Origin: Actinomycetes bacterium
GTDB lineage: Bacteria; Actinomycetota; CALGFH01
Assembly: GCA_030152105.1 (NCBI GenBank)
Contig: JASLIH010000055.1
Coordinates: 1-18,005, forward strand
Direction: 5' to 3'
Length of the DNA: 18,005 nt
The position numbers and the translations under genes are program-made. The stretch's first letter is position 1, and every line of letters starts with the position of its first letter. Shown one piece after another: positions 1 to 6,422 of the stretch. The notes below the pieces were generated by a model. The model ran no database searches and was not told where the DNA came from. It saw only the letters and a list, made by a program, of their open reading frames with translations.

Positions 1-264
1 CCCTGGATCGGGCTGGCCGCCATCGTGGCCATGTTCGTCCTCCCGCTGCTGCCGGCCTGGCTGTTCGAGGGGCCGCGCACCATCAAGCGGTACCCACGGC
101 GGGTGGTGTGCGGCGACTGCGGCGAGCGGTGGACCGAGGACCACAGCTGCGCCCTCGAGGTCACCGTGCCCCGGTCACCCCTGCGGGCCGAGCTCCGCAG
201 GGTCAACCCGGTCCGTGCGCTGGCGCGCCGTTCCGCGCGCTCCGCAGCGATCAAACGCTTCTAG
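1..264 (+). CDS. C-terminal part of a membrane protein with a small Cys cluster
   Basis: The reading frame is open from the first base of the window, so the gene starts upstream. The visible part begins inside a hydrophobic helix (IGLAAIVAMFVLPLLPAWLF). This makes the ATG at base 25 an unlikely true start. The helix is followed by a basic stretch and a Cys cluster of the form CxxC, then HxC (CGDCGERW and DHSC), which could bind a metal. The tail is rich in Arg and Ala and ends with TAG. I do not recognise the family. The helix-then-Cys order suggests a bitopic or polytopic membrane protein with a cytoplasmic C-terminal tail. The positive residues after the helix support that orientation by the positive-inside rule. 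The frame call is fairly secure, the function is unknown. Confidence 0.65.
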   Translation, partial: PWIGLAAIVAMFVLPLLPAWLFEGPRTIKRYPRRVVCGDCGERWTEDHSCALEVTVPRSPLRAELRRVNPVRALARRSARSAAIKRF

Positions 265-298
265 CGACTCGACCGCATCGGTTATCGTTGTCGTTCCT

Positions 299-315
299 AT
301 CCGGCTCGTCCGGAT
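299..315 (+). terminator. possible weak hairpin terminator after the first gene
   Basis: ATCCGG (299-304) and CCGGAT (310-315) form a 6-bp inverted repeat with a 5-base loop, 34 bases after the stop codon at 264. No T-run follows, which is common in high-GC genomes but leaves the call weak. A second small hairpin, GTCCT/AGGAC, lies at 339-352, just before the next gene. Confidence 0.25.
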
Positions 316-381
316 GCGCGCCGACCGCCGCCCTGGTCGTCCTCTGTAGGACCTCTGGCCGGGCCCAACCTCAGGAGGGCG

Positions 382-582
382 ATGAAGGTGGACCTCGTGA
401 CCGCGAAATGGCGCAAGAGCAGCCACAGCGGAGCCAACGGCTGTGTCGAGGTGGCCCGCAGCGGCGACCAGATCGCCGTGCGAGATTCCAAGGACCCCTC
501 TGGTCCCGTGCTGCAGTTCACCGTCCACGAATGGCGGGCGTTCCTCGCCGGCGTGCGGGATGGGGAGTTCGACAGCCCCTAA
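382..582 (+). CDS. DUF397 domain protein (copy 1)
   Basis: This 66-residue protein shows the DUF397 pattern along its whole length: WRKSSHS near the N-terminus, NGCVEVA, then AVRDSKDP, and a C-terminal EWRAFLAGVRDGEFD. DUF397 proteins are small actinobacterial proteins usually encoded next to Scr1/WhiJ-like XRE regulators, and are thought to act as their partners or antagonists. No XRE gene lies beside this copy. The nearest is about 9 kb away on the other strand. AGGAGG at 373-378 gives only 3 bases of spacing to the ATG at 382. A GTG at 388 would have 9 bases, so the real protein may be two residues shorter. The TAA overlaps the stop of the convergent VOC gene by three bases. Confidence 0.9.
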   Translation: MKVDLVTAKWRKSSHSGANGCVEVARSGDQIAVRDSKDPSGPVLQFTVHEWRAFLAGVRDGEFDSP

Positions 583-956
583 CCGGCAGCGGGCACCACG
601 ATCTGCTGGACGGCCCAGCTGTTGCCGTCGGGGTCCTTGAAGAACACGAACCGGCCCCAGGGGAAGTCCTGGACCTCGGAGACCTCGACACCGCGGGTGG
701 CGAGGTGGGCGTGGGCGGCTTCGATGTCGGAGACGACCATCTGCAGGCCGGTGGCCGAGCCGGGCTGGGCGTCGGTGAGGCCGGTCCCCAGGGCGATCGA
801 GCAGGCGGAGCCGGGCGGGGTCAGCTGGACGAAGCGGAGCTCGTCGCTGATCTTGTGGTCGTGGTCGGCGTTGAAGCCGACCTGTTCGGTGTAGAAGCGC
901 TTGGCGCGGTCGACGTCGGTGACAGGGACCGCGATCAGCTCAAGCTTCCAGTCCAT
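579..956 (-). CDS. VOC superfamily (glyoxalase/bleomycin resistance-like) protein
   Basis: The 125-residue protein has the two-module beta-alpha-beta-beta-beta layout of the VOC fold. Module one starts with KLELIAVPVTDVDRAKRFY, with the typical FYTEQVGF helix. Module two ends with FFKDPDGNSWAVQQI. In many metal-dependent VOC enzymes a Glu sits in the last strand. Here the region reads AVQQI (Q117, Q118), so classic glyoxalase I activity should not be assumed. A longer frame reaches 1031, but I chose the ATG at 954-956. It has an AGGGGA ribosome binding site 7 bases upstream on the minus strand, and homologous proteins characteristically begin with this sequence. The gene is divergent from the HrpA helicase gene across 55 bp. 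Substrate unknown. Confidence 0.92.
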   Translation of the reverse strand: MDWKLELIAVPVTDVDRAKRFYTEQVGFNADHDHKISDELRFVQLTPPGSACSIALGTGLTDAQPGSATGLQMVVSDIEAAHAHLATRGVEVSEVQDFPWGRFVFFKDPDGNSWAVQQIVVPAAG

Positions 957-998
957 GAGGCATCCCCTGACCAGATGAGATGGTGGGCCGCCACACCC

Positions 999-1011
999 TA
1001 TCTTGGGCGGT
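999..1011 (+). promoter_or_regulatory. candidate -10 element for a leaderless hrpA transcript
   Basis: TATCTT (999-1004) fits the actinobacterial TANNNT -10 pattern and ends 7 bases before the ATG at 1012, so transcription would start at or next to the first codon. No ribosome binding site precedes that ATG. No convincing -35 hexamer is seen. Inference from motif and spacing only. Confidence 0.4.
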
Positions 1012-4000
1012 ATGCGAACGACCGCTATCACCTATCCGCCGGAGCTGCCGGTCAGTCAGCGGCGGGGGGAGATCGCCGAGGCGATCCGGGACCACCAGGT
1101 CGTGGTGGTGGCGGGGGAGACCGGGTCGGGGAAGACGACCCAGCTGCCCAAGATCTGCCTGGAGCTGGGGCGGGGGACGGCCGGGATGATCGGGCACACC
1201 CAGCCGCGGCGGCTGGCTGCCCGGACGGTGGCCGAGCGGGTGGCGGCCGAGCTGGGGACCGAGCTGGGGCGGACGGTCGGGTACCAGGTCCGGTTCACCG
1301 ACCGGGTGGGTAGGGACACGCAGGTCAAGCTGATGACCGACGGGATCCTGCTGGCCGAGCTGGAGCGGGACCGGTCGCTGCGGCGCTACGACACGATCAT
1401 TCTCGACGAGGCCCACGAGCGCAGCCTCAACGTCGACTTCCTGCTCGGTTACCTGGCCCGGCTGCTGCCCCACCGGCCCGACCTCAAGCTGATCATCACC
1501 TCGGCCACGATCGACCCGGAGCGGTTCAGCCGGCACTTCGGCGGCGCCCCGGTGGTCGAGGTGTCCGGCCGCACCTATCCGGTCGAGGTCCGCTACCGGC
1601 CGCTGGGGGAGGACGCCGACGACGACCGCGACCAGGCCCAGGGGATCCTGGACGCGGTGGACGAGCTGTGCCGCGAGGGTCCCGGGGACATCCTGGTGTT
1701 CCTCAGCGGGGAGCGGGAGATCCGCGACACCGCCGAGGCCCTGCGCGGCCACGACTTCCCCCGCAGCCCGGGCGGGGTGGAGGTGCTGCCGCTGTACGCG
1801 CGGCTGGCCGCCGGCGAGCAGCACCGCGTCTTCCAGGCCCACACCCGGCGGCGGGTGGTGCTGGCCACCAACGTGGCCGAGACGTCGCTGACCGTGCCCG
1901 GCGTCAAGTACGTGGTCGACCCGGGCACGGCCCGGATCTCCCGCTACAGCCACCGGTCCAAGGTGCAGCGCCTGCCCATCGAGCCGGTCTCGCAGGCGTC
2001 GGCCAACCAGCGCAAGGGCCGCTGCGGGCGCACCTCCGACGGCGTCTGCATCCGGCTCTACTCCGAGGACGACTTCGCCAGCCGGCCCGAGTTCACCGAG
2101 CCGGAGATCCTGCGCACCAACCTGGCCTCGGTGATCCTCCAGATGACCTCGCTGCGGCTGGGCGACATCGCCCGGTTCCCGTTCATCGACCCGCCCGACC
2201 GGCGCAGCGTCAAGGACGGCCTCGACCTCCTCGGCGAGCTGGGCGCCCTGGACGGCGGCCGCCTGACCCGGGTGGGCCGCCGGCTGGCCCAGATCCCGGC
2301 CGACCCGCGGCTGGCCCGGATGCTGCTGGAGGCGGGCCGGCTCGGCTGCGCCCGCGAGGTGCTGGTGATCGTGGCCGCCCTGTCCATCCAGGACCCGCGC
2401 GAGCGCCCGGCCGACAGGCAGGAGCGGGCCGACGAGCTCCACCGCCGCTTCGCCGACCAGCGCTCCGACTTCCTGACCTGGCTCAACCTCTGGCGCCACC
2501 TGCACGAACGCCAGGCCGAGCTGTCCTCCAACCAGTTCCGCAAGCTGTGCCGGGCCGAGTTCCTCAACTACCTGCGGGTGCGAGAGTGGCAGGACCTGCA
2601 CGGCCAGCTCCACTCGGTCGCCCGCGACCTCGGCATCAGGCGCAACCCGCCGGCCGACGAGCCCGACGCCGACCGGATCCACACCGCCGTGCTGGCCGGG
2701 CTGCTCAGCCATATCGGGCTCAAGCAGGGCGACACCCGCGAGTACCTGGGGGCGCGCGGGACCAGGTTCGCCATCTTCCCCGGGTCGGCGCTGGCCAGGA
2801 AGCCACCGCAGTGGGTGATGGCCGCCGAGCTTGTCGAGACCTCGCGGCTGTGGGCCCGGGAGGTCGCCCGGATCGACCCCGAGTGGGCCGAGGGCCTGGC
2901 CGCCCACCTGGTCAGGCGGAGCTACGCCGAGCCGCACTGGTCGAGGTCGCGCGGGGCGGTCATGGCCACCGAGCGGGTCACCCTGTACGGGATCCCGCTG
3001 GTGGTCGACCGGCAGGTCAACTACGCCCGGGTCGACCCCGAGGCCGCCCGCGAGCTGTTTCTGCGCCACGCCCTGGTCGAGGGCGACTGGGAGACCTCGC
3101 ACCAGTTCTTCGCCCGCAACCGGCGGCTGCTGGACGAGGTCGAGGAGTTGGAGCACCGGGCCCGCCGTCGCGACATCCTGGTCGACGACCACACCCTGTT
3201 CGACTTCTACGATCAGCGCATCCCCGACGAGGTGGTCTCGGCCCGCCACTTCGACGCCTGGTGGAAGCGGGCCAGCCAGGACCGGCCCGACCTGCTCGAC
3301 TTCGAGCGGTCGATGCTGATCGAGGAGGCCGCCGACGCCCCGGACGCCGGGGACTACCCCGACACCTGGCACCAGGACGGGCACCGGCTGCGCCTGAGCT
3401 ACCAGTTCGAGCCGGGCAGCGACGCCGACGGCGTCACCGTCCACATCCCCCTGGCCTTGCTCAACCAGGTCGAGCCGACCGGCTTCGACTGGCAGGTCCC
3501 AGGGCTGCGCCACGAGCTGGTCACCGAGCTGATCCGGTCGCTGCCCAAGGCGATCCGGCGCAACTTCATCCCGGCGCCCAACTGGGCCACCTCGGCCTTG
3601 ACTCAGATCGGCCCGGCCGACGGCCCGCTGCTCGAGGTCCTGGGCCGCGAGCTGGCGCGGGCCGGGCCGGTCGAGGTCCCGCCCGAGGCGTTCGACCCGG
3701 CCAAGGTGCCCGACCACCTGCGCATGACCTTCCGGGTGGTCGACCGGGCCTCCGGCCGTCGTGGCCGTGGCCCGGCCCGGGTGGTTGGCGAGGGCAAGGA
3801 TCTCGAGACGCTCAAGCAGCGGCTGGCCCCGCGGGTGCGGGCCGCCATCGCCGCCGCCGCCCCCGGCCTGGAGCGCGACCGGGTCACGACCTGGGACCTC
3901 GGCACCCTGCCCCGGGTGGTGGAGGAGGGGAGCGGCGGCCGGGCCGTCAAGGGGTTCCCGGCGCTGGTGGAGGAGGACGGCCGGGTGGCCGTACGGCTGC

Positions 4001-4737
4001 TGGAGACCGAGGCCGAGCAGGCCGCGGCCATGTGGGCCGGCACCCGCCGGCTGCTCCTGGAGGCGATCCCCTCGCCGGTGAAGTTCGTGCTCGGCCGCCA
4101 GACCAACCAGGCCAAGCTCACCCTGAGCCGCTACCGGCACGGTAGCGCCACCGACCTGTTCGCGGACTGCCTGGCCGCGGCGGCCGACGACCTGATCGCC
4201 GCCAACGGCGGCCCGGCCTGGGACGAGGCCGGGTTCGGGCGGCTGCTGGCCGCCGTCCGGGGCGAGCTGGCCGGCGCCACCCTCGAGGTGGTCTCGGGGG
4301 TCGAGCAGGTCCTGGCCGTGGCCGGCGAGGTCGAGGGCCGGATGGCCGAGCTGACCAACCCGGCCTTCGCCCCGGCAGTCGCCGATGTCCGCGCCCAGCT
4401 CGACGACCTCGTCTACCCGGGCTGGGTGACGGCCACCGGTCGCCGCCGGCTGCCCGCCGTGCTCCGCTACGTCCGGGCCATGAAGTTCCGCCTCGACCGG
4501 CTGCCCGGCGACCTGACCGCCGACGCCGACCGCATGGAGAGCGTCGCCCGGGCCACCGACGCCTGGCGGCGAGCCGCCGACCGTCCACCCGCGACCCGCC
4601 CCGATCCCGCAGCCCTGGCCGAGATCCGCTGGATGCTGGAGGAGCTGCGCGTCAGCTACTTCGCCCAGTCCCTCGGCACCGCCCGCGCAGTCTCGGAGAA
4701 GCGGCTCCTCCGCGCGATCGACCGCCTCGGCGGCTGA
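1012..4737 (+). CDS. hrpA: HrpA-type DEAH-box ATP-dependent RNA helicase
   Basis: This 1241-residue protein has all the landmarks of the HrpA family of 3'-5' RNA helicases. These include Walker A GETGSGKT (35-42), motif Ia TQPRRLAA (63-70), DEAH at 132-135, SAT at 164-166 and motif VI QRKGRCGR (about 333-340). A helicase-associated HA2/OB-like region and a long DUF3418-type C-terminal half follow. E. coli HrpA is about 1300 residues, so this is full length. Family members unwind structured mRNA and can split stalled or collided ribosomes. The frame also offers a TTG at 1003, but the ATG at 1012 fits better: it leaves MRTTAITYPPELPV as the N-terminus and suits the -10-like TATCTT. It is cytoplasmic and appears monocistronic, with 55 bp to the divergent VOC gene and 227 bp before the next gene. 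Confidence 0.96.
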   Translation: MRTTAITYPPELPVSQRRGEIAEAIRDHQVVVVAGETGSGKTTQLPKICLELGRGTAGMIGHTQPRRLAARTVAERVAAELGTELGRTVGYQVRFTDRVGRDTQVKLMTDGILLAELERDRSLRRYDTIILDEAHERSLNVDFLLGYLARLLPHRPDLKLIITSATIDPERFSRHFGGAPVVEVSGRTYPVEVRYRPLGEDADDDRDQAQGILDAVDELCREGPGDILVFLSGEREIRDTAEALRGHDFPRSPGGVEVLPLYARLAAGEQHRVFQAHTRRRVVLATNVAETSLTVPGVKYVVDPGTARISRYSHRSKVQRLPIEPVSQASANQRKGRCGRTSDGVCIRLYSEDDFASRPEFTEPEILRTNLASVILQMTSLRLGDIARFPFIDPPDRRSVKDGLDLLGELGALDGGRLTRVGRRLAQIPADPRLARMLLEAGRLGCAREVLVIVAALSIQDPRERPADRQERADELHRRFADQRSDFLTWLNLWRHLHERQAELSSNQFRKLCRAEFLNYLRVREWQDLHGQLHSVARDLGIRRNPPADEPDADRIHTAVLAGLLSHIGLKQGDTREYLGARGTRFAIFPGSALARKPPQWVMAAELVETSRLWAREVARIDPEWAEGLAAHLVRRSYAEPHWSRSRGAVMATERVTLYGIPLVVDRQVNYARVDPEAARELFLRHALVEGDWETSHQFFARNRRLLDEVEELEHRARRRDILVDDHTLFDFYDQRIPDEVVSARHFDAWWKRASQDRPDLLDFERSMLIEEAADAPDAGDYPDTWHQDGHRLRLSYQFEPGSDADGVTVHIPLALLNQVEPTGFDWQVPGLRHELVTELIRSLPKAIRRNFIPAPNWATSALTQIGPADGPLLEVLGRELARAGPVEVPPEAFDPAKVPDHLRMTFRVVDRASGRRGRGPARVVGEGKDLETLKQRLAPRVRAAIAAAAPGLERDRVTTWDLGTLPRVVEEGSGGRAVKGFPALVEEDGRVAVRLLETEAEQAAAMWAGTRRLLLEAIPSPVKFVLGRQTNQAKLTLSRYRHGSATDLFADCLAAAADDLIAANGGPAWDEAGFGRLLAAVRGELAGATLEVVSGVEQVLAVAGEVEGRMAELTNPAFAPAVADVRAQLDDLVYPGWVTATGRRRLPAVLRYVRAMKFRLDRLPGDLTADADRMESVARATDAWRRAADRPPATRPDPAALAEIRWMLEELRVSYFAQSLGTARAVSEKRLLRAIDRLGG

Positions 4738-4770
4738 GCGCCGACCCGTCCGCCGGGGCCGCCGGGGCCG

Positions 4771-4790
4771 CCGGCGTGCCACTGCGCCGG
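4771..4790 (+). terminator. possible hairpin terminator after hrpA
   Basis: CCGGCG (4771-4776) and CGCCGG (4785-4790) form a 6-bp GC stem with an 8-base loop, 33 bases after the hrpA stop. It is preceded by a short GCCGGG-rich repeat (4753-4773). No T-run follows. Confidence 0.3.
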
Positions 4791-4801
4791 TCCCGGGTGC
4801 C

Positions 4802-4831
4802 TTGACAAGGGGACTCGGCAGCGCTGATGGT
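4802..4831 (+). promoter_or_regulatory. candidate promoter with a consensus -35 (TTGACA)
   Basis: The perfect -35 hexamer TTGACA lies at 4802-4807. An 18-base spacer leads to GATGGT (4826-4831), a poor -10. It stands 160 bases upstream of the MEDS/ATPase gene in the only sizeable gap between it and hrpA. The -35 is the sole strong part of this call. Confidence 0.3.
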
Positions 4832-4964
4832 CCTTCTGCCCGGCTCGCTCGGTGCCTGGCGAGCGGAGCCTGCGGGAGGCCTCATGGACGTGCCAGCCGA
4901 ACGGTCGACCCGGACCGCCATCGGTCGGATGGCCCTTGGCGCCGACCCGGTCCGGGGGCGCTAG

Positions 4965-5891
4965 ATGGGAACGACCTTCCGGCACGAGGCGCTCCTGTAC
5001 GACGGGGAGGTCGGCTTCCTGACCGGGACCCTCCCCTTCATCCGCGAGGGCGTCGCCGCCGGCGAGCCGGTCCTCGTGGTGGTGAGCGCGGCCAAGATCG
5101 GGCTGCTGCGGGCGGCCCTTGGCGGCGACGCCGACCGGGTCGCGTTCGCGGACATGGCCGACGTCGGGGCCAACCCGGCCCGGATCATCTCCGCCTGGCG
5201 CGACTTCGTGGCCGTCACCGACGGCGGCCGCCACGCCCGGGGGATCGGCGAGCCCATCTGGGCCGAGCGCACCCCGGCCGAGCTGGTCGAATGCCAGCGC
5301 CACGAGACCCTGCTCAACCTGGCCTTCGCCGGTGTGCCGGCGTGGTGGCTGCTCTGCCCGTACGACACCAGGGCGCTCGGCCCCGACGTGCTCGAGGAGG
5401 CCGAGCGGAGCCACCCCTACCTCAGCGAGCGCGGGGCCGCCCGGGAGAGCTCCGGCTACCGCGGGCTGGAGCAGGCGGCCGAGCCGTTCGCGGCGCCGCT
5501 GCCCGACCCGCCCACCCCGCCGGCCGAGCTCGGCTTCGGTCCGGGATCGCTGGTCGGCCTGCGGGAGCTGGTGTCGCGGCAGGCGGCCGCCGCCGGCCTC
5601 GACCCGGGCCGCGCCGCCGACCTGGTCCTGGCCGTGGACGAGGTCGCCACCAACAGTCTGCGCCACGGCGGCGGCCGGGGGACGCTGCGGGTCTGGCCCG
5701 AGGACGGCGCGCTGGTGTGCGAGGTCCGTGACGCCGGCCGCCTCCAGGACCCCATGGCCGGCCGCGAGCGCCCGACACCCGAGCGCGACGGCGGCCGTGG
5801 GCTGTGGATGGTCAACCAGCTCTGCGACCTGGTCCAGCTGCGCAGCTTCCCCGACGGGGCCGCCGTCCGGCTGCACATGTACGTGCCCTGA
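4965..5891 (+). CDS. MEDS-domain sensor fused to an anti-sigma-type histidine kinase-like ATPase
   Basis: The 308-residue protein has two parts. Residues 1-170 match the MEDS (DcmR-type sensory) domain, beginning FRHEALLYDGEVGFLTGTLP, with PIWAERTPAEL and a conserved helical stretch after it. Residues 190-308 are a GHKL ATPase of the RsbW/HATPase_c_2 type: N-box DEVATNSLRHG (225-235), G1 box DAG (256-258) and G2 box GGRGL (276-280). Proteins of this design are widespread in actinomycetes and are thought to work in sigma-factor partner switching, binding or phosphorylating an anti-anti-sigma factor in response to a signal. No sigma, anti-anti-sigma or phosphatase gene lies nearby, so the partner is unknown. 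No membrane segment is seen, so it should be cytoplasmic. The start ATG has only a G-rich stretch upstream. Confidence 0.92.
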   Translation: MGTTFRHEALLYDGEVGFLTGTLPFIREGVAAGEPVLVVVSAAKIGLLRAALGGDADRVAFADMADVGANPARIISAWRDFVAVTDGGRHARGIGEPIWAERTPAELVECQRHETLLNLAFAGVPAWWLLCPYDTRALGPDVLEEAERSHPYLSERGAARESSGYRGLEQAAEPFAAPLPDPPTPPAELGFGPGSLVGLRELVSRQAAAAGLDPGRAADLVLAVDEVATNSLRHGGGRGTLRVWPEDGALVCEVRDAGRLQDPMAGRERPTPERDGGRGLWMVNQLCDLVQLRSFPDGAAVRLHMYVP

Positions 5892-5895
5892 GACG

Positions 5896-5931
5896 ACAGC
5901 GACCCCACCCATGTGCGGGTGGGGTCGCTGT
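5896..5931. terminator. bidirectional hairpin terminator between convergent genes
   Basis: A perfect 15-bp inverted repeat (5896-5910 and 5917-5931; core AGCGACCCCACCC) encloses a 6-base loop. It begins 5 bases after the MEDS/ATPase stop and ends 12 bases from the cspA stop, so it can end transcription in both directions. No T-run on either side. Confidence 0.8.
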
Positions 5932-5943
5932 GGAGGTCGCGTG

Positions 5944-6153
5944 CTACTGGGCCTCGATCGGCCGCACGTTGGCGGCCTGCGGGCCCTTCGGGCCCTGGGC
6001 CACGTCGAACTCGACGGCCTGGCCCTCGTTCAGCGAGCGGTAGCCGCTCGTCTGAATGGCGCTGAAGTGCACGAAGACGTCCTCGCCGGACTCGGGCTGG
6101 ATAAAACCATAGCCCTTGTCAGCGTTGAACCACTTGACGGTGCCAACAGTCAT
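5944..6153 (-). CDS. cspA: cold shock protein, CspA family
   Basis: This is a 69-residue single cold shock domain: [16 protein letters not shown] with RNP1 KGYGFI, and RNP2-type VFVHFSAI, ending [11 protein letters not shown]. Such proteins bind single-stranded RNA and DNA, melt mRNA structure and act as RNA chaperones in the cytoplasm. The length and motif order are standard for the family. A strong GGAGGGAGGGA ribosome binding site lies upstream of the ATG at 6151-6153 on the minus strand. The gene reads away from cstA across a 269-bp gap and ends at the shared hairpin terminator. An apparent leader of about 120 bases, as in other cspA genes, is predicted from the -10 at 6280-6285. Confidence 0.97.
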   Translation of the reverse strand: MTVGTVKWFNADKGYGFIQPESGEDVFVHFSAIQTSGYRSLNEGQAVEFDVAQGPKGPQAANVRPIEAQ

Positions 6154-6260
6154 GGATGCTTGTCCCTCCCTCCGTCAACTCGGAGGTCACGATCAACGTC
6201 GGTCCGTCCTGGCGCCGACGGCAAAGGACAAGCTCGACTCCAAACCGCGAAAGCCAAACG

Positions 6261-6289
6261 TTGAACCTGTGCGGCCCGCAGCGTAGCAG
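6261..6289. promoter_or_regulatory. overlapping divergent promoter candidates for cspA and cstA
   Basis: On the minus strand TACGCT (6285-6280), preceded by TGC, forms an extended -10 of the TGNTANNNT type for cspA, with a start near 6273. On the plus strand TTGAAC (6261-6266), 17 bases, then TAGCAG (6284-6289) could serve cstA; its -10 lacks the final T. The two would overlap and might exclude each other. Motif-based only. Confidence 0.35.
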
Positions 6290-6364
6290 ATCGCGCAACT
6301 ACGAGTGTGACAGCAGACCGCGGCAGCCCATCGGCGGGTTATCCACCCGGTCTCGGGGGGAACA

Positions 6365-6420
6365 GGTCCTGGCAACTCACGGGGGGGCCGGAGAGACACC
6401 GACGGCTCGTGGGGAGGACC
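6365..6420 (+). promoter_or_regulatory. structured leader masking the cstA ribosome binding site
   Basis: Three nested stems can form just before cstA: GGTCCT (6365-6370) with AGGACC (6415-6420), CTCACG (6376-6381) with CGTGGG (6408-6413, one wobble), and GGCCG (6386-6390) with CGGCT (6403-6407). The outer and middle stems bury the Shine-Dalgarno GGGGAGGA (6411-6418), which lies 4 bases before the ATG at 6423. It does not match any riboswitch class I can recognise. In DNA this GC-rich some pairing is expected by chance. Confidence 0.35.
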
Positions 6421-6422
6421 AG

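Noticed and set aside
579..956. Glyoxalase I enzyme assignment for the VOC gene
   Set aside because: The fold is clear but the final strand has Gln where many metal-dependent enzymes have Glu, and other family members have quite different functions.
1003..1011. TTG at 1003 as the hrpA start
   Set aside because: It adds only three residues, has no ribosome binding site and overlaps the candidate -10. The ATG at 1012 fits better.
4741..4776. GCCGGG-rich tandem repeat as a CRISPR or variable repeat
   Set aside because: The units are very short, few and imperfect, with no spacers. This is ordinary GC-rich low complexity.
940..4782. A 1280-codon open frame on the minus strand across the whole of hrpA
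   Set aside because: It is the antisense shadow of a clear HrpA helicase. Long stop-free antisense frames are expected at this GC content, and its product is low-complexity with no recognisable motif.
6300..6422. A known SAM, c-di-AMP or cobalamin riboswitch before cstA
   Set aside because: Some short stretches such as GGCAAC look suggestive, but the conserved cores and junction order of these classes are not present.
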